A stretch of DNA of 24,783 nucleotides from CAZZBK01 sp964652155. GTDB taxonomy: Bacteria > Planctomycetota > Planctomycetia > Pirellulales > PNKZ01. This document shows, piece after piece, positions 1-6,962 of this stretch. Every line of letters begins with the position of its first letter. Within the stretch, counting starts at the first letter, position 1. A program made the position numbers and the translations under genes. Where the stretch lies: NCBI GenBank assembly GCA_964652155.1, contig CAZZBK010000089.1, forward strand, positions 1 to 24,783. Direction: 5' to 3'. The notes beneath the pieces were generated by a model, which saw only the letters and a program-made list of their open reading frames with translations, ran no database searches and had not been told where the DNA came from.

Positions 1-1544
1 GGGAGCGTCGCGCGGTCCACCACAAGGGAGTGATAGCGCGTGGCGTCGAACTGCTCGCGCTGGTCTGGCACTGGAAAGACCACCGCCGCGGTCTTGTTCC
101 GGACGTTGACGAGGTGCAGTCGGCCACCTTCTCGGTTCCCCGAGGCAATCGCCCACGCTCCATACGCCTGCGAGACCGTCATCGAGTCGCCGACGTGCAG
201 CACCTTGCCGGCGAGCTTCGGCTGCGCCCCTGCCGCAAGCGTGGCCTTCGCGTTAGCGATCCACGCCGACTGCCACGCCGAGTCCGAGCCGATGGCTCGT
301 GCGCGCGTATGCGTCGGTGGCGGTGGCTGATTCGCGCCCATGCCCCAGCCAGACAGCACATTGACCGTGAGACGCTGATTCGACGCCGAACCGACGCGCC
401 CGCCGGCCGTCACGTAGTAGGCTTGATTCGTGACGGGATTGTAGGCGCCGCCCCACAGGATCAGCTCGTCATGCGACCCAGGCAACGGGACGGCCGCATA
501 GGGCCGCACGTCCCACGGTTGACGCGTCCCCTGGAACGCTTCGACCACATGGCGCATGTCGATGAGCCACGCGGTCAGGACGTAAGGGTAGGCTTTCGGC
601 CCCTTCCCCCAGTTGTGATCGGTCGACTCCAGGGAGTAGCACCACTTTGCGGGGTCGGCGCCTGGGTGCTCCTGACCCTGCAGACTCTTGTCGGTGGTCG
701 CGTAGCCGTAGCAGGACGGCCCGAGCCCATCCTGTGCGATCACGACGAGCGTCCGCGTGCCCGGCGCGATAAAGTAGGCACCGAGGCGTTCGGCGCCCTC
801 GTAGCGCCCAAGCCGGCCGGGATTCTGCTGGTAGGTGTCACACCCAGAATTCGTGATGCGGCAGGCGAACAGGAGACGCATCGGCACGCCATCTTTCGTC
901 ACGTCGGCCGGATGGAACAGCGAGCACGCGGGCGTGAAGCTCCCGCGTCCGATGATCGACGAGTAGCGGTCGCAGTGCATCGCCTCGTAGCCACCGAGCA
1001 GCGCACGCCACTCGGTCGGCAACGGCACTATTGCGCCCTTGAGAAACCCATTCGTGACGCCAGACGTCGAGTAGGGACCCGCCAACGCTCCGATGCTCGG
1101 CCCTGACCAGTAGGTGCGTGAGGCCCCGCCATCCGCATCGTAGGCGATGAACGCGGACACGATGAGACGGCCCCCGATCTCCAGGATGCCCCCGTAGCTC
1201 GCGGGATTCGCGCCGGGGTTCGTCGGGTGGATGCTGTCGAGTTGCGCCTTGCTCGGCCCGCCGCACTTCTCCAGGAGTGCCGCCGTGCCGCCGATGGCCG
1301 GGATGCGGACCTTCGCGATGCCGGCCGAGTCGAACACGCACGACACGTAGAGCGCCTGCCCGTCCTCGCTCACACCCATCGCGGCACTGCCGTAGTCGAG
1401 ATTGGCGCCCGCCGGCAGTTGAAACGAGCCGTCACCACGCACGGTCGACGCGTCAAGCAAAGGACGCGAGAGCGGGTCCGTCTGTGCCCCCGCTGACACC
1501 GCCACCAGCCAGCACGCGAGCACGCCGAGAATCAATCGCTGCAT
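1..1544 (-). CDS. Secreted protein with GDSL/SGNH-like motif, 3' end beyond window
   Basis: I read this gene by hand: the frame is open from ATG at 1544 to the left edge (514 codons, no stop). AAGGAG lies about 6 nt before the start. The N-terminus is a clear signal peptide: MQR, a hydrophobic stretch, then an SAGA-Q cleavage-like site near residue 20, so the product is probably exported. Residues 21-430 are rich in Gly, Tyr, Trp and Cys and match no family I recognise. Residues 447-455 (KVLHVGDSM, GDS at 452-454) look like block I of SGNH/GDSL esterases, and a hydrolase domain would continue outside the window. An exported protein beside tail genes could be a cargo (moron) gene, a surface-acting enzyme, or the first host gene next to a prophage. 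The reading frame is secure; the function is a guess from one motif. Confidence 0.75.
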   Translation of the reverse strand, partial: MQRLILGVLACWLVAVSAGAQTDPLSRPLLDASTVRGDGSFQLPAGANLDYGSAAMGVSEDGQALYVSCVFDSAGIAKVRIPAIGGTAALLEKCGGPSKAQLDSIHPTNPGANPASYGGILEIGGRLIVSAFIAYDADGGASRTYWSGPSIGALAGPYSTSGVTNGFLKGAIVPLPTEWRALLGGYEAMHCDRYSSIIGRGSFTPACSLFHPADVTKDGVPMRLLFACRITNSGCDTYQQNPGRLGRYEGAERLGAYFIAPGTRTLVVIAQDGLGPSCYGYATTDKSLQGQEHPGADPAKWCYSLESTDHNWGKGPKAYPYVLTAWLIDMRHVVEAFQGTRQPWDVRPYAAVPLPGSHDELILWGGAYNPVTNQAYYVTAGGRVGSASNQRLTVNVLSGWGMGANQPPPPTHTRARAIGSDSAWQSAWIANAKATLAAGAQPKLAGKVLHVGDSMTVSQAYGAWAIASGNREGGRLHLVNVRNKTAAVVFPVPDQREQFDATRYHSLVVDRATL

Positions 1545-1661
1545 CGTCACTCCTTGGGGGGAGTTGGTTACGTTGGCTCAGCCCGCCGTTTTACGCACAT
1601 TCCACAGCGCCGAGGACGCGCCAGCGGTTCCCAGCACGCACGCCAGCGGGCCGAGCCATGC

Positions 1662-1829
1662 TCAGTCGAACGGACGACCGACACCGCCCGTGTCGTAGTC
1701 CACCTTTGGCCGCGCCAGTTCGACGCGAATCGCGGCAATCGCGGCGGCAATCTTCTCGTTGCACATCGCTTCCGCCTCCGCGCGCGTGATGTAGTCGGGC
1801 TTCGTTTTTGCTGGTGTCTTGTCGCTCAT
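1662..1829 (-). CDS. Small hypothetical phage protein (55 aa)
   Basis: A 55-aa product starting MSDKTPAKTKPDYITRAEAE. The ATG overlaps the stop of the upstream 87-aa gene as ATGA, which sets the start; a much longer in-frame extension upstream would run through two other genes and is rejected. The N-terminus is polar and Lys-rich, and the centre (residues 16-38) is an Ala/Glu-rich stretch likely to be helical. There is no membrane segment and no family I know. It is the last gene of the late operon before the secreted protein at the left edge, separated from it by 117 bp. Confidence 0.6.
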   Translation of the reverse strand: MSDKTPAKTKPDYITRAEAEAMCNEKIAAAIAAIRVELARPKVDYDTGGVGRPFD

Positions 1830-2089
1830 GTGATCCTCTTCTTGAACGCGACACGCAACCCAGGATCGAGCTTGCCCTGCTTCACGGCGAGCGTGAGGCC
1901 GCCGCTCATTGACCAGCCCTTTTCCGTGATGCGCGCGGCGCCCACTTCCCCGCCGTCCTTGTCGGCCACCATGTAGATCGCGACGAACTTCTCGCCGTTC
2001 GCCGCTTTCTCTGCGGAATGAATTGTTGACAACGCCTCTTCGAGACGTGTCCCGCCAATGGTGAGCCCTTTGGGCTCTTGGCCGGTCAC
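1826..2089 (-). CDS. Small hypothetical phage protein (87 aa)
   Basis: Begins with GTG, overlapping the stop of the 57-aa membrane-protein gene as GTGA, and ends in an ATGA overlap with the next gene. The product starts MTGQEPKGLTIGGTRLEEAL and has a central segment (about residues 31-56) of alternating hydrophobic residues, KFVAIYMVADKDGGEVGAAR, that looks like beta strands. It is probably a small soluble fold. I recognise no domain. Its place among tiny membrane-type genes at the end of the tail module suggests a lysis-region or accessory role, by position only. Confidence 0.65.
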   Translation of the reverse strand: MTGQEPKGLTIGGTRLEEALSTIHSAEKAANGEKFVAIYMVADKDGGEVGAARITEKGWSMSGGLTLAVKQGKLDPGLRVAFKKRIT

Positions 2090-2259
2090 GACCGCTCATC
2101 CTTCGGTGGCACGTAGGACGTCCGCACCAGAATGAGCCCGGCTGCGGCCATCTTCGCGACACCCTTCGGCGTGAACACGGCCGCCCATGTCGGCGCGTCG
2201 TCGAGCGTCACGAGCATCGCGAGCAGCACCACGAGCCACAGGAGATGTTCGGCGCGCAT
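2086..2259 (-). CDS. Small membrane protein, possible holin-like (57 aa)
   Basis: The ATG at 2259 overlaps the stop of the 21-codon ORF as TGATG, and its own stop overlaps the next GTG as GTGA. Residues 6-18 (LLWLVVLLAMLVT) form a strongly hydrophobic segment, and a second, weaker one lies near residues 38-46 (KMAAAGLILV). The C-terminus is charged (PPKDERS). This layout and the position after tail genes resemble small holin or lysis-accessory proteins, but no family signature is visible and no endolysin sits beside it. Confidence 0.55.
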   Translation of the reverse strand: MRAEHLLWLVVLLAMLVTLDDAPTWAAVFTPKGVAKMAAAGLILVRTSYVPPKDERS

Positions 2260-2324
2260 CACTCACCCCAGATGATCAGCCACCACGACACGAATCCGCC
2301 CCAAACGATGTTCCGTGCGCTCAT
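2259..2324 (-). CDS. Tiny Trp-rich hydrophobic peptide (21 aa)
   Basis: A 21-codon ORF whose ATG overlaps the stop of the proline-rich protein gene (ATGA) and whose stop overlaps the next start (TGATG). Being locked between two coupled genes is the main argument that it is translated. The product contains four tryptophans (residues 8, 14, 15, 19) in a hydrophobic run GGFVSWWLIIW, long enough to span or insert into a membrane. It may be a lysis-related peptide, or simply a translational bridge. No homology is claimed. Confidence 0.4.
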   Translation of the reverse strand: MSARNIVWGGFVSWWLIIWGE

Positions 2325-3313
2325 GATGGTTTCTCTTCCTTGGGTTTGAACGTGGTTTCCTGCCCGAACACACGCGCGGTGTAGGTCGGGAATTTCCGCG
2401 CGCCCACCTTGGCGATCTGCGCCTCGATAGCGCCGAGCCGCCGTGACTGGTCCAAGAGCGCTGCCGCAATCGCGTGCTGGCTCGTGCGGATGTCCGCGAG
2501 CACGGCCGCCATGTCAGCGGACGGAGGCACAGGAGCCGGTGACGGCAACGGTTCTGGCGAAGGCGGCGTGGGCGCGGGAGGCTGCGGAATCGGCGTCGGC
2601 TCGTCGCCCAGATGGTTCTCGGCGCGCACCTCGTGAAACTTCTGGCTGCTGTCGTTGGTCAGGTCGTATTCCGCTGGCGCGCCACCACGCGGGATCACGC
2701 GGTAGGCGAGGAATCGCCCGCTCGTCTTCCGGCCGATGGTGTCCGCAGAAATCTCCCCCGTGCCGCGACTCTTCTGGCCCCACTCGTCCTCGGGGAAGCT
2801 GTGCGCCATCTGCTCGGCAATCATGAGCGTGCCCGCGTAGTCAGGCAGCTTCGCCAGCACCGCCGCATGCGCCGCGGTCCACGTCGCGCCTGCAGACGGA
2901 GGCGCCGGCACACCACCACCGGCCAGCGGCGGCGGATCAATCGCGATGGCCGTGCCGTCCTGCCCCATCGTGTCGTAGTTGGTGACGTTGCCCCAGTAGA
3001 TGCTCGGACTCGGCCCGCCAGCCCCGCCGATGACGTCGTAGCACTCGATCATACGTGGGTTGCCGTTCGCCTCGTCCACGACGTAGCCGACGATGTCCCA
3101 TGACGCATCGTTGGGATTGCCCCGCTTCCCGTTGAGCACCCAGCGCGCGCCGGCCGGATGTTCCGATCGCAAGGTCTGCACCGCAAGCCGAATCCACTCA
3201 CCTGCGCGCGGATCGCCGTGATGATGTGCGTGTGCCCACGCGTCCGCGTAGCGGCTCACGTAGTTCCTGAGCAATCCGCTCACGTCTGGCGCCTGATTGC
3301 GTCTGATACTCAT
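2321..3313 (-). CDS. Hypothetical tail-region protein with proline-rich linker (330 aa)
   Basis: The start ATG at 3313 overlaps the stop of the upstream gene as ATGA and follows a purine-rich GGGCGGA; a 65-residue upstream extension of the frame is the antisense-like shadow of that gene and is rejected. Residues 1-120 form a Trp/Tyr-rich globular region (for example DASWDIVGYVVDEANGN). A second region spans about 125-235 with many charged residues. Residues 240-270 are a proline-rich linker (PQPPAPTPPSPEPLPSP). The C-terminal 60 residues look helical and end in Lys/Glu. The domain-linker-helix arrangement suggests a virion-attached or lysis-related protein, but I do not recognise either domain. 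Confidence 0.7.
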   Translation of the reverse strand: MSIRRNQAPDVSGLLRNYVSRYADAWAHAHHHGDPRAGEWIRLAVQTLRSEHPAGARWVLNGKRGNPNDASWDIVGYVVDEANGNPRMIECYDVIGGAGGPSPSIYWGNVTNYDTMGQDGTAIAIDPPPLAGGGVPAPPSAGATWTAAHAAVLAKLPDYAGTLMIAEQMAHSFPEDEWGQKSRGTGEISADTIGRKTSGRFLAYRVIPRGGAPAEYDLTNDSSQKFHEVRAENHLGDEPTPIPQPPAPTPPSPEPLPSPAPVPPSADMAAVLADIRTSQHAIAAALLDQSRRLGAIEAQIAKVGARKFPTYTARVFGQETTFKPKEEKPS

Positions 3314-4092
3314 TCCGCCCCCAACGAGCGCGCCACCGCGCTCTGCCATGCCGGCATCTCCGCGAGCCCAGCGAATCCCGGCGCCTCGATGTGCCAGGCA
3401 TACCCGCAGGCCCCGACCACCCGCGACTGCTCGAGCAACGGCGGATACGCGTCGACGATCGCCTGCGTCATCGGCCCGTAGACGTCCGGCGACGGTCCAG
3501 CGAACCACCGCGGCGTAAGCACGAGGTCTCGCGGCTGCTCATTGATCGCGTGCCGCACGAAGATCGGCAACAGGTCGAGATTGTAGCTTGTGAGCTGTAG
3601 TAACTGCACCTGCGGCGGGCAGGGGCGCCAGTAGTCCGGCCCAAAATGCCGAAGCGTGTTGAAGAGATGGTCTGACCACACGCGCTGCCACCGCTTCGGG
3701 TAGAGGTCATCCAGCGCCGCGTATTCGTCGCACAGCCACGCGAAACCCGACTCGAGCCGCTGCCACCGCGTCGGCTCGCCCTTCCCGCGCCAGTGGTAGG
3801 CGTCATACTGCTTGGCGTCAACATTCGACAGCGGCTCGTCCAAGAACTCGACGCCACGAATGTGCGGGAACAGTCCGGATTCGCACACGTCGCGCATGAT
3901 GGATGCGAAGTTAGCCTCAATGCCGACGGTGCCGATGTGCAGCACCCACGAAAACGGCCGCCGCGCCGACAGCGCCGCCGCAGCGCGGAACATGCCCAGC
4001 CGGTCAGCTGTCCATTCGGGCACCTTGCCCCAGGACACCCAGGCCGGCGGGTCAGGCCCACCGAGCGCGCCATAGCAGCCGATGGGCTTCAC
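3310..4092 (-). CDS. Putative glycoside hydrolase-like protein (260 aa)
   Basis: The start is ATG, 4 bp after the stop of the 78-aa gene. The sequence has the feel of a TIM-barrel hydrolase: a strand-like PFSWVLHIG near residues 47-55, then HIRGVEFLDEPLSN near 77-90, where the DEP acidic pair sits where a glycosidase acid/base often lies, and late strands DLVLTPRWF and GACGYAWHIE near the C-terminus. Many Trp and Tyr residues fit a sugar-binding cleft. If this is right, it would degrade host surface polysaccharide or peptidoglycan from the tail or during lysis. The assignment rests on motif feel and not on a recognised family; it could be a structural protein. Confidence 0.65.
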   Translation of the reverse strand: MKPIGCYGALGGPDPPAWVSWGKVPEWTADRLGMFRAAAALSARRPFSWVLHIGTVGIEANFASIMRDVCESGLFPHIRGVEFLDEPLSNVDAKQYDAYHWRGKGEPTRWQRLESGFAWLCDEYAALDDLYPKRWQRVWSDHLFNTLRHFGPDYWRPCPPQVQLLQLTSYNLDLLPIFVRHAINEQPRDLVLTPRWFAGPSPDVYGPMTQAIVDAYPPLLEQSRVVGACGYAWHIEAPGFAGLAEMPAWQSAVARSLGAE

Positions 4093-4096
4093 GTTG

Positions 4097-4333
4097 TCAC
4101 CGTTTCTTACTCGCGGCCTTTGTTGCCATCCCCGCCACCGCCGCGATCAACGGCGTGAGTGTGCCAGCCGGCGCGACGTCGAAGTGATTGAGCGTCCACG
4201 TCGCCACCTTCATCGCATCACGCTCGCTCGCGCACACGCCATCGGCGACGAGCTCGTGCGCCAACGCTCGGCGACGTGAGACGGCCAGTGGAGGACAGCA
4301 CACACCCAAAATACAACATACGTGATCATCCAT
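4097..4333 (-). CDS. Small hypothetical protein (78 aa)
   Basis: The ATG at 4333 is preceded by CAGGAG six bases upstream, a strong site. The product begins MDDHVCCILGVCCPP, with two Cys pairs that could bind metal or be incidental, then has an Arg/Ala-rich helical centre, and ends in a basic tail KAASKKR. It restarts the minus-strand series after the interruption by the HNH gene on the other strand, and the 100 bp upstream of it is shared with that gene's leader. No known family. Confidence 0.55.
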   Translation of the reverse strand: MDDHVCCILGVCCPPLAVSRRRALAHELVADGVCASERDAMKVATWTLNHFDVAPAGTLTPLIAAVAGMATKAASKKR

Positions 4334-4365
4334 GACACGCTCCTGTGATTGCAGTAGACTTGAAC

Positions 4366-4399
4366 GACGCGCGCCGAGTGTTCAGACTCGACGCGCGTC
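4366..4399. promoter_or_regulatory. Strong stem-loop in the HNH gene leader
   Basis: Arms gacgcgcg (4366-4373) and cgcgcgtc (4392-4399) are perfectly complementary. After one mismatch, cgagt and actcg extend the stem around a 6-base loop gttcag. The hairpin lies 35 bp before the HNH start on the plus strand and 33 bp before the 78-aa gene on the minus strand. There is no U-run on either side, so it is not a standard terminator. It could limit HNH translation or late antisense transcription. Confidence 0.5.
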
Positions 4400-4433
4400 T
4401 CACCACGCACAGATCGAACGGAGCGATCCCCGC

Positions 4434-4904
4434 ATGGCTACGACGCATCGTATCCCACTCGCCGAACGATTTTGGAGCAAAGTCCGCGTCACTGACGGAT
4501 GCTGGCTGTGGACGGCGCAGACCAACAATCATGGGTATGGCTGCTTTAGCTACCCTCGCGTCGGACGCTCTGGGCGGAACACCCACGCGCACCGCATGTC
4601 GTGGATATTGGCGCATGGACATGTCGCCGATGACGTCAGCGTGCTGCACCACTGCGACATACCCGCCTGCGTCAGGCCGTCGCATTTGTTCCTCGGCAGC
4701 CAGCGCGACAACATGCGCGATTGTGCCAAGAAACGCCGCCACCACCACGGCGAGTCGCACGCCTTCTCGAAATTGACTACTGACGACGTGCGCGCCATCC
4801 GGTCGGACACGCGCCCTCAGCGCACGATTGCTGCCGCCTACGGTCTGTGCCAGATGTCCGTCTGCGACATCAAGCGGCGTAAAACGTGGGCGCATGTTGA
4901 CTAG
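4434..4904 (+). CDS. HNH homing endonuclease (156 aa)
   Basis: This is the only plus-strand gene in the phage part. The start ATG at 4434 has GGAG nine bases upstream; the frame is open further upstream, but that part is not protein-like. The product has the usual freestanding HNH layout: an N-terminal region LAERFWSKVRVTDGCWLW (residues 9-26), then GYGCFSY, a HAHRMSW helix (51-57), and the HNH core LHHCDIPACVRPSHL (71-85) with N93 in the last helix. The C-terminal 45 residues (KLTTDDVRAIRSD onward) are a helix-turn-helix DNA-binding segment common in these enzymes. It would cut intronless copies of its neighbourhood and spread with the phage. It sits exactly between two late genes and breaks neither. 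Confidence 0.85.
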   Translation: MATTHRIPLAERFWSKVRVTDGCWLWTAQTNNHGYGCFSYPRVGRSGRNTHAHRMSWILAHGHVADDVSVLHHCDIPACVRPSHLFLGSQRDNMRDCAKKRRHHHGESHAFSKLTTDDVRAIRSDTRPQRTIAAAYGLCQMSVCDIKRRKTWAHVD

Positions 4905-4909
4905 CCTCG

Positions 4910-5233
4910 TCATCGTCTCCCTGTTGTCTTTAGCGCGTTGACTTCGTATTGCAACAACGCGATTTGCCGCTTGTGTTCGTTGACGAGTTCCGTGAGCGGC
5001 CCCAGTGCATCGTTCATGCGCTCCGTGACTACCTTGAGCCGTTCATCGACGATCCGTGCTTCCGTCGCGCGCTCTTTTTCCTGCGCTTCCATCCGCGTGA
5101 GGATGTCGCGCACATCGGAGCGGATGCCACTCGTGGTCGCGATGACCGTCGCGCCGACGCCGACGCTCACTGAGACGACGCGTATCAACGTGTCGATGGT
5201 GAACGTCACGCCGCGTGGCCTCTTGAGTGTCAT
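4910..5233 (-). CDS. Small membrane-anchored coiled-coil protein (107 aa)
   Basis: I place the start at ATG 5233, only 4 bp after the preceding gene's stop; the longer open frame upstream is shadow sequence rich in Arg/Trp. Residues 10-33 (VTFTIDTLIRVVSVSVGVGA and on) form one likely membrane segment after a basic MTLKRPRG start. Residues 40-105 are a heptad-like coiled coil (VRDILTRMEAQEKERATEAR, then NEHKRQIALLQYEVNAL). An N-terminal anchor plus coiled coil recalls holin-partner or i-spanin-like proteins and also membrane-bound accessory proteins. The family is not identified. Confidence 0.65.
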   Translation of the reverse strand: MTLKRPRGVTFTIDTLIRVVSVSVGVGATVIATTSGIRSDVRDILTRMEAQEKERATEARIVDERLKVVTERMNDALGPLTELVNEHKRQIALLQYEVNALKTTGRR

Positions 5234-5237
5234 GGGT

Positions 5238-5528
5238 TTACGCGCCACGGCCCTGGTCTTGCTGGACTTCAACGATGCGCAGCCCGTCAAGACGCCAGCT
5301 CTTCGACACATCCAAGCCAAGGCTGCGCACCATCTGCACGACCACATCATCAGCCACCATCGCGTCAGCCTTGGCGGTCGCAATCGCGGCCTGTGCTTTG
5401 GCTGTTTCCAGCTCGAGACGGCGCACGGCATCGGCGCGCGCGTCCGTCACGCGGAGCCATGTCTCGCGCTGCTCCTGTGTCACCGTGGGACCGTTCGCCA
5501 TTGCCGCGAACTCTCGCACCTTCGCCAT
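5238..5528 (-). CDS. Small coiled-coil protein after the tail fibre (96 aa)
   Basis: The ATG follows the fibre gene's stop by 2 bp with GAGGAT upstream. Residues 1-55 are helical and rich in Ala, Glu and Arg (QEQRETWLRVTDARADAVRR, then LELETAKAQAAIATAKADAM), a likely coiled coil. The C-terminal 35 residues (VRSLGLDVSKSWRLDGLRIV) look like a small folded cap. A short coiled-coil protein right behind the fibre could be a fibre chaperone or a fibre attachment factor; this is inferred from position only. Confidence 0.65.
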   Translation of the reverse strand: MAKVREFAAMANGPTVTQEQRETWLRVTDARADAVRRLELETAKAQAAIATAKADAMVADDVVVQMVRSLGLDVSKSWRLDGLRIVEVQQDQGRGA

Positions 5529-5530
5529 GA

Positions 5531-6961
5531 TCAGATCCTCGCCTCGAGTCGTGCCAGCCGTTCCGCCAACGCCTGAATGGCGAGGCCGGTGTAGCCGAAC
5601 GCGTTGATCGGATTGAACGACTGCCCGCCGTGCATCGTGAATTCTGGCGACTCGTCCGCCATGATACCGAGAAACGATGTGTCGCGGTCGCTCGCGCGGT
5701 AGTGGAAACGATAGAACGGCGTCCGAAGAATCGTGGCCAGTGCTTCGCGCGCATCGCGGGCGCGGCGGATCAGTCGCTTCGTCGCACGCGTGGAGGTTTG
5801 TGTGCCGACGACGGTTCCGGCCGTATCAGAGACCGACGCGTTTTCTGTCGGCTCAGCGGTGTGGATGCGGAGATTCCCTGACCCGTCGACCCACAGATAC
5901 CGCTCATTGTCGTCGAGCATGGTGAGCCCGAGTGTCCCAGCCGCAAAGCTGCCGCTCGAATTACGCCCAATGAGAATCTGTGGCCCTGGAATCGCGCCAG
6001 TCCCGTACGCTGCCGATGGCGACTGGATCAGCGCCGGACCAGTGGACCCGCTCCGAAGCGCAACTGTGAACACGTTCGTGCTGCTGAGTGCGGCGCGGAT
6101 CTCGTCAGTCGCGAAATACCATCCAGTGTTCGTATCAGACAACGACGCAATCGATGGCGTGGATACCGACCCGTTGGCGAACATCACTTGACCTGACGCA
6201 AACACCGATGGACCATTGACGACATACAACGCGTATTTATTGGTGCCCACGGTCGGAGGCCCAGCGATATACACATTGTAGGCGCTCGTGGTCGCTGCCG
6301 CGTTGTCAGTAATCGACGGCACATCGAAGTGATTCGCAATCAGACTCGTATGCGTGCCGCTCCCTGCCTCAATGAACGTAGGTTTCGAGTACAGACCAAT
6401 TCCGTCAGCACCCACGCCGAGCGTGACCGTTCGCCTCACTTCGAGTCCAGCATCAGCCGCAGACGTCGACGCCCCGACCAGCATCCGCCCAGATGCATCA
6501 ACATAGACGCGCGTCAATCCGTTCGTCGCAATACCGACGACACCAGCCGCATGACTGGCATGTAGGAGTAATCCTCCACTCAAGCCAGTATCTAGGCGCG
6601 CTTGGTCGGACGCACCCGTAAACGTACTCGAATACGCTGTGAGTGTCGCGCCTTCGGCAGAGGTATCGTTCCCGACCGCAAGACGACCATAGGCTGTCGT
6701 GCCTGAATTGCTATTCCTGACACGCAATACATTGCCGCCAGCGCCAGATGCGTCAAACGCATGCGTGCCGAAGCCATCAACTTGCAAGCGCGCGCCAAAT
6801 ACAAACGGATTTGCCGTCGTGCCGTTGAAGAGTTGATCTATCTCGTCATAGATGGCCGTGAACAACGCCATATTGATCAACGTGCCGTCGCCATTTGGTG
6901 ACGCTGGCGTGCCCGTGTCATTGGTGAACGTGATCAACGACCGATCAAGTGTCGTCGCCAT
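5531..6961 (-). CDS. Tail fibre/spike with C-terminal S74-like chaperone region (476 aa)
   Basis: ATG 6961 is preceded by GGAGCG, directly after the hub gene. The N-terminal 60 residues (TFTNDTGTPASPNGDGTLIN) are the type seen where fibres join the tail. Residues 60-370 are low in charge, rich in Gly, Thr, Ser and Asn, and repetitive in feel (GLSGGLLLHASHAAGVVGIA), as in trimeric fibre shafts. The last 95 residues resemble the intramolecular chaperone of the endosialidase/Peptidase_S74 family: a basic STRATKRLIRRARDAREAL helix, FYRFHYRASDRDTSFLGIMA, then AFGYTGLAIQALAERLARLE. The usual Ser-Asp self-cleavage pair is not obvious (S-T-R in its place), so cleavage may not occur. It probably binds the host receptor. 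Confidence 0.8.
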   Translation of the reverse strand: MATTLDRSLITFTNDTGTPASPNGDGTLINMALFTAIYDEIDQLFNGTTANPFVFGARLQVDGFGTHAFDASGAGGNVLRVRNSNSGTTAYGRLAVGNDTSAEGATLTAYSSTFTGASDQARLDTGLSGGLLLHASHAAGVVGIATNGLTRVYVDASGRMLVGASTSAADAGLEVRRTVTLGVGADGIGLYSKPTFIEAGSGTHTSLIANHFDVPSITDNAAATTSAYNVYIAGPPTVGTNKYALYVVNGPSVFASGQVMFANGSVSTPSIASLSDTNTGWYFATDEIRAALSSTNVFTVALRSGSTGPALIQSPSAAYGTGAIPGPQILIGRNSSGSFAAGTLGLTMLDDNERYLWVDGSGNLRIHTAEPTENASVSDTAGTVVGTQTSTRATKRLIRRARDAREALATILRTPFYRFHYRASDRDTSFLGIMADESPEFTMHGGQSFNPINAFGYTGLAIQALAERLARLEARI

Positions 6962-6962
6962 C

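Noticed and set aside
30..1106. Long plus-strand ORF (358 codons)
   Set aside because: It is antisense to the secreted protein. The product is extremely Arg-rich with no protein-like pattern, while the minus frame has a ribosome binding site, a signal peptide and sensible composition.
1554..1661. Short minus-strand frames between the 55-aa gene and the secreted protein, including a hydrophobic stretch and a 22-codon ATG ORF
   Set aside because: The hydrophobic frame has no start codon, and the 22-codon ORF has no convincing ribosome binding site or composition.
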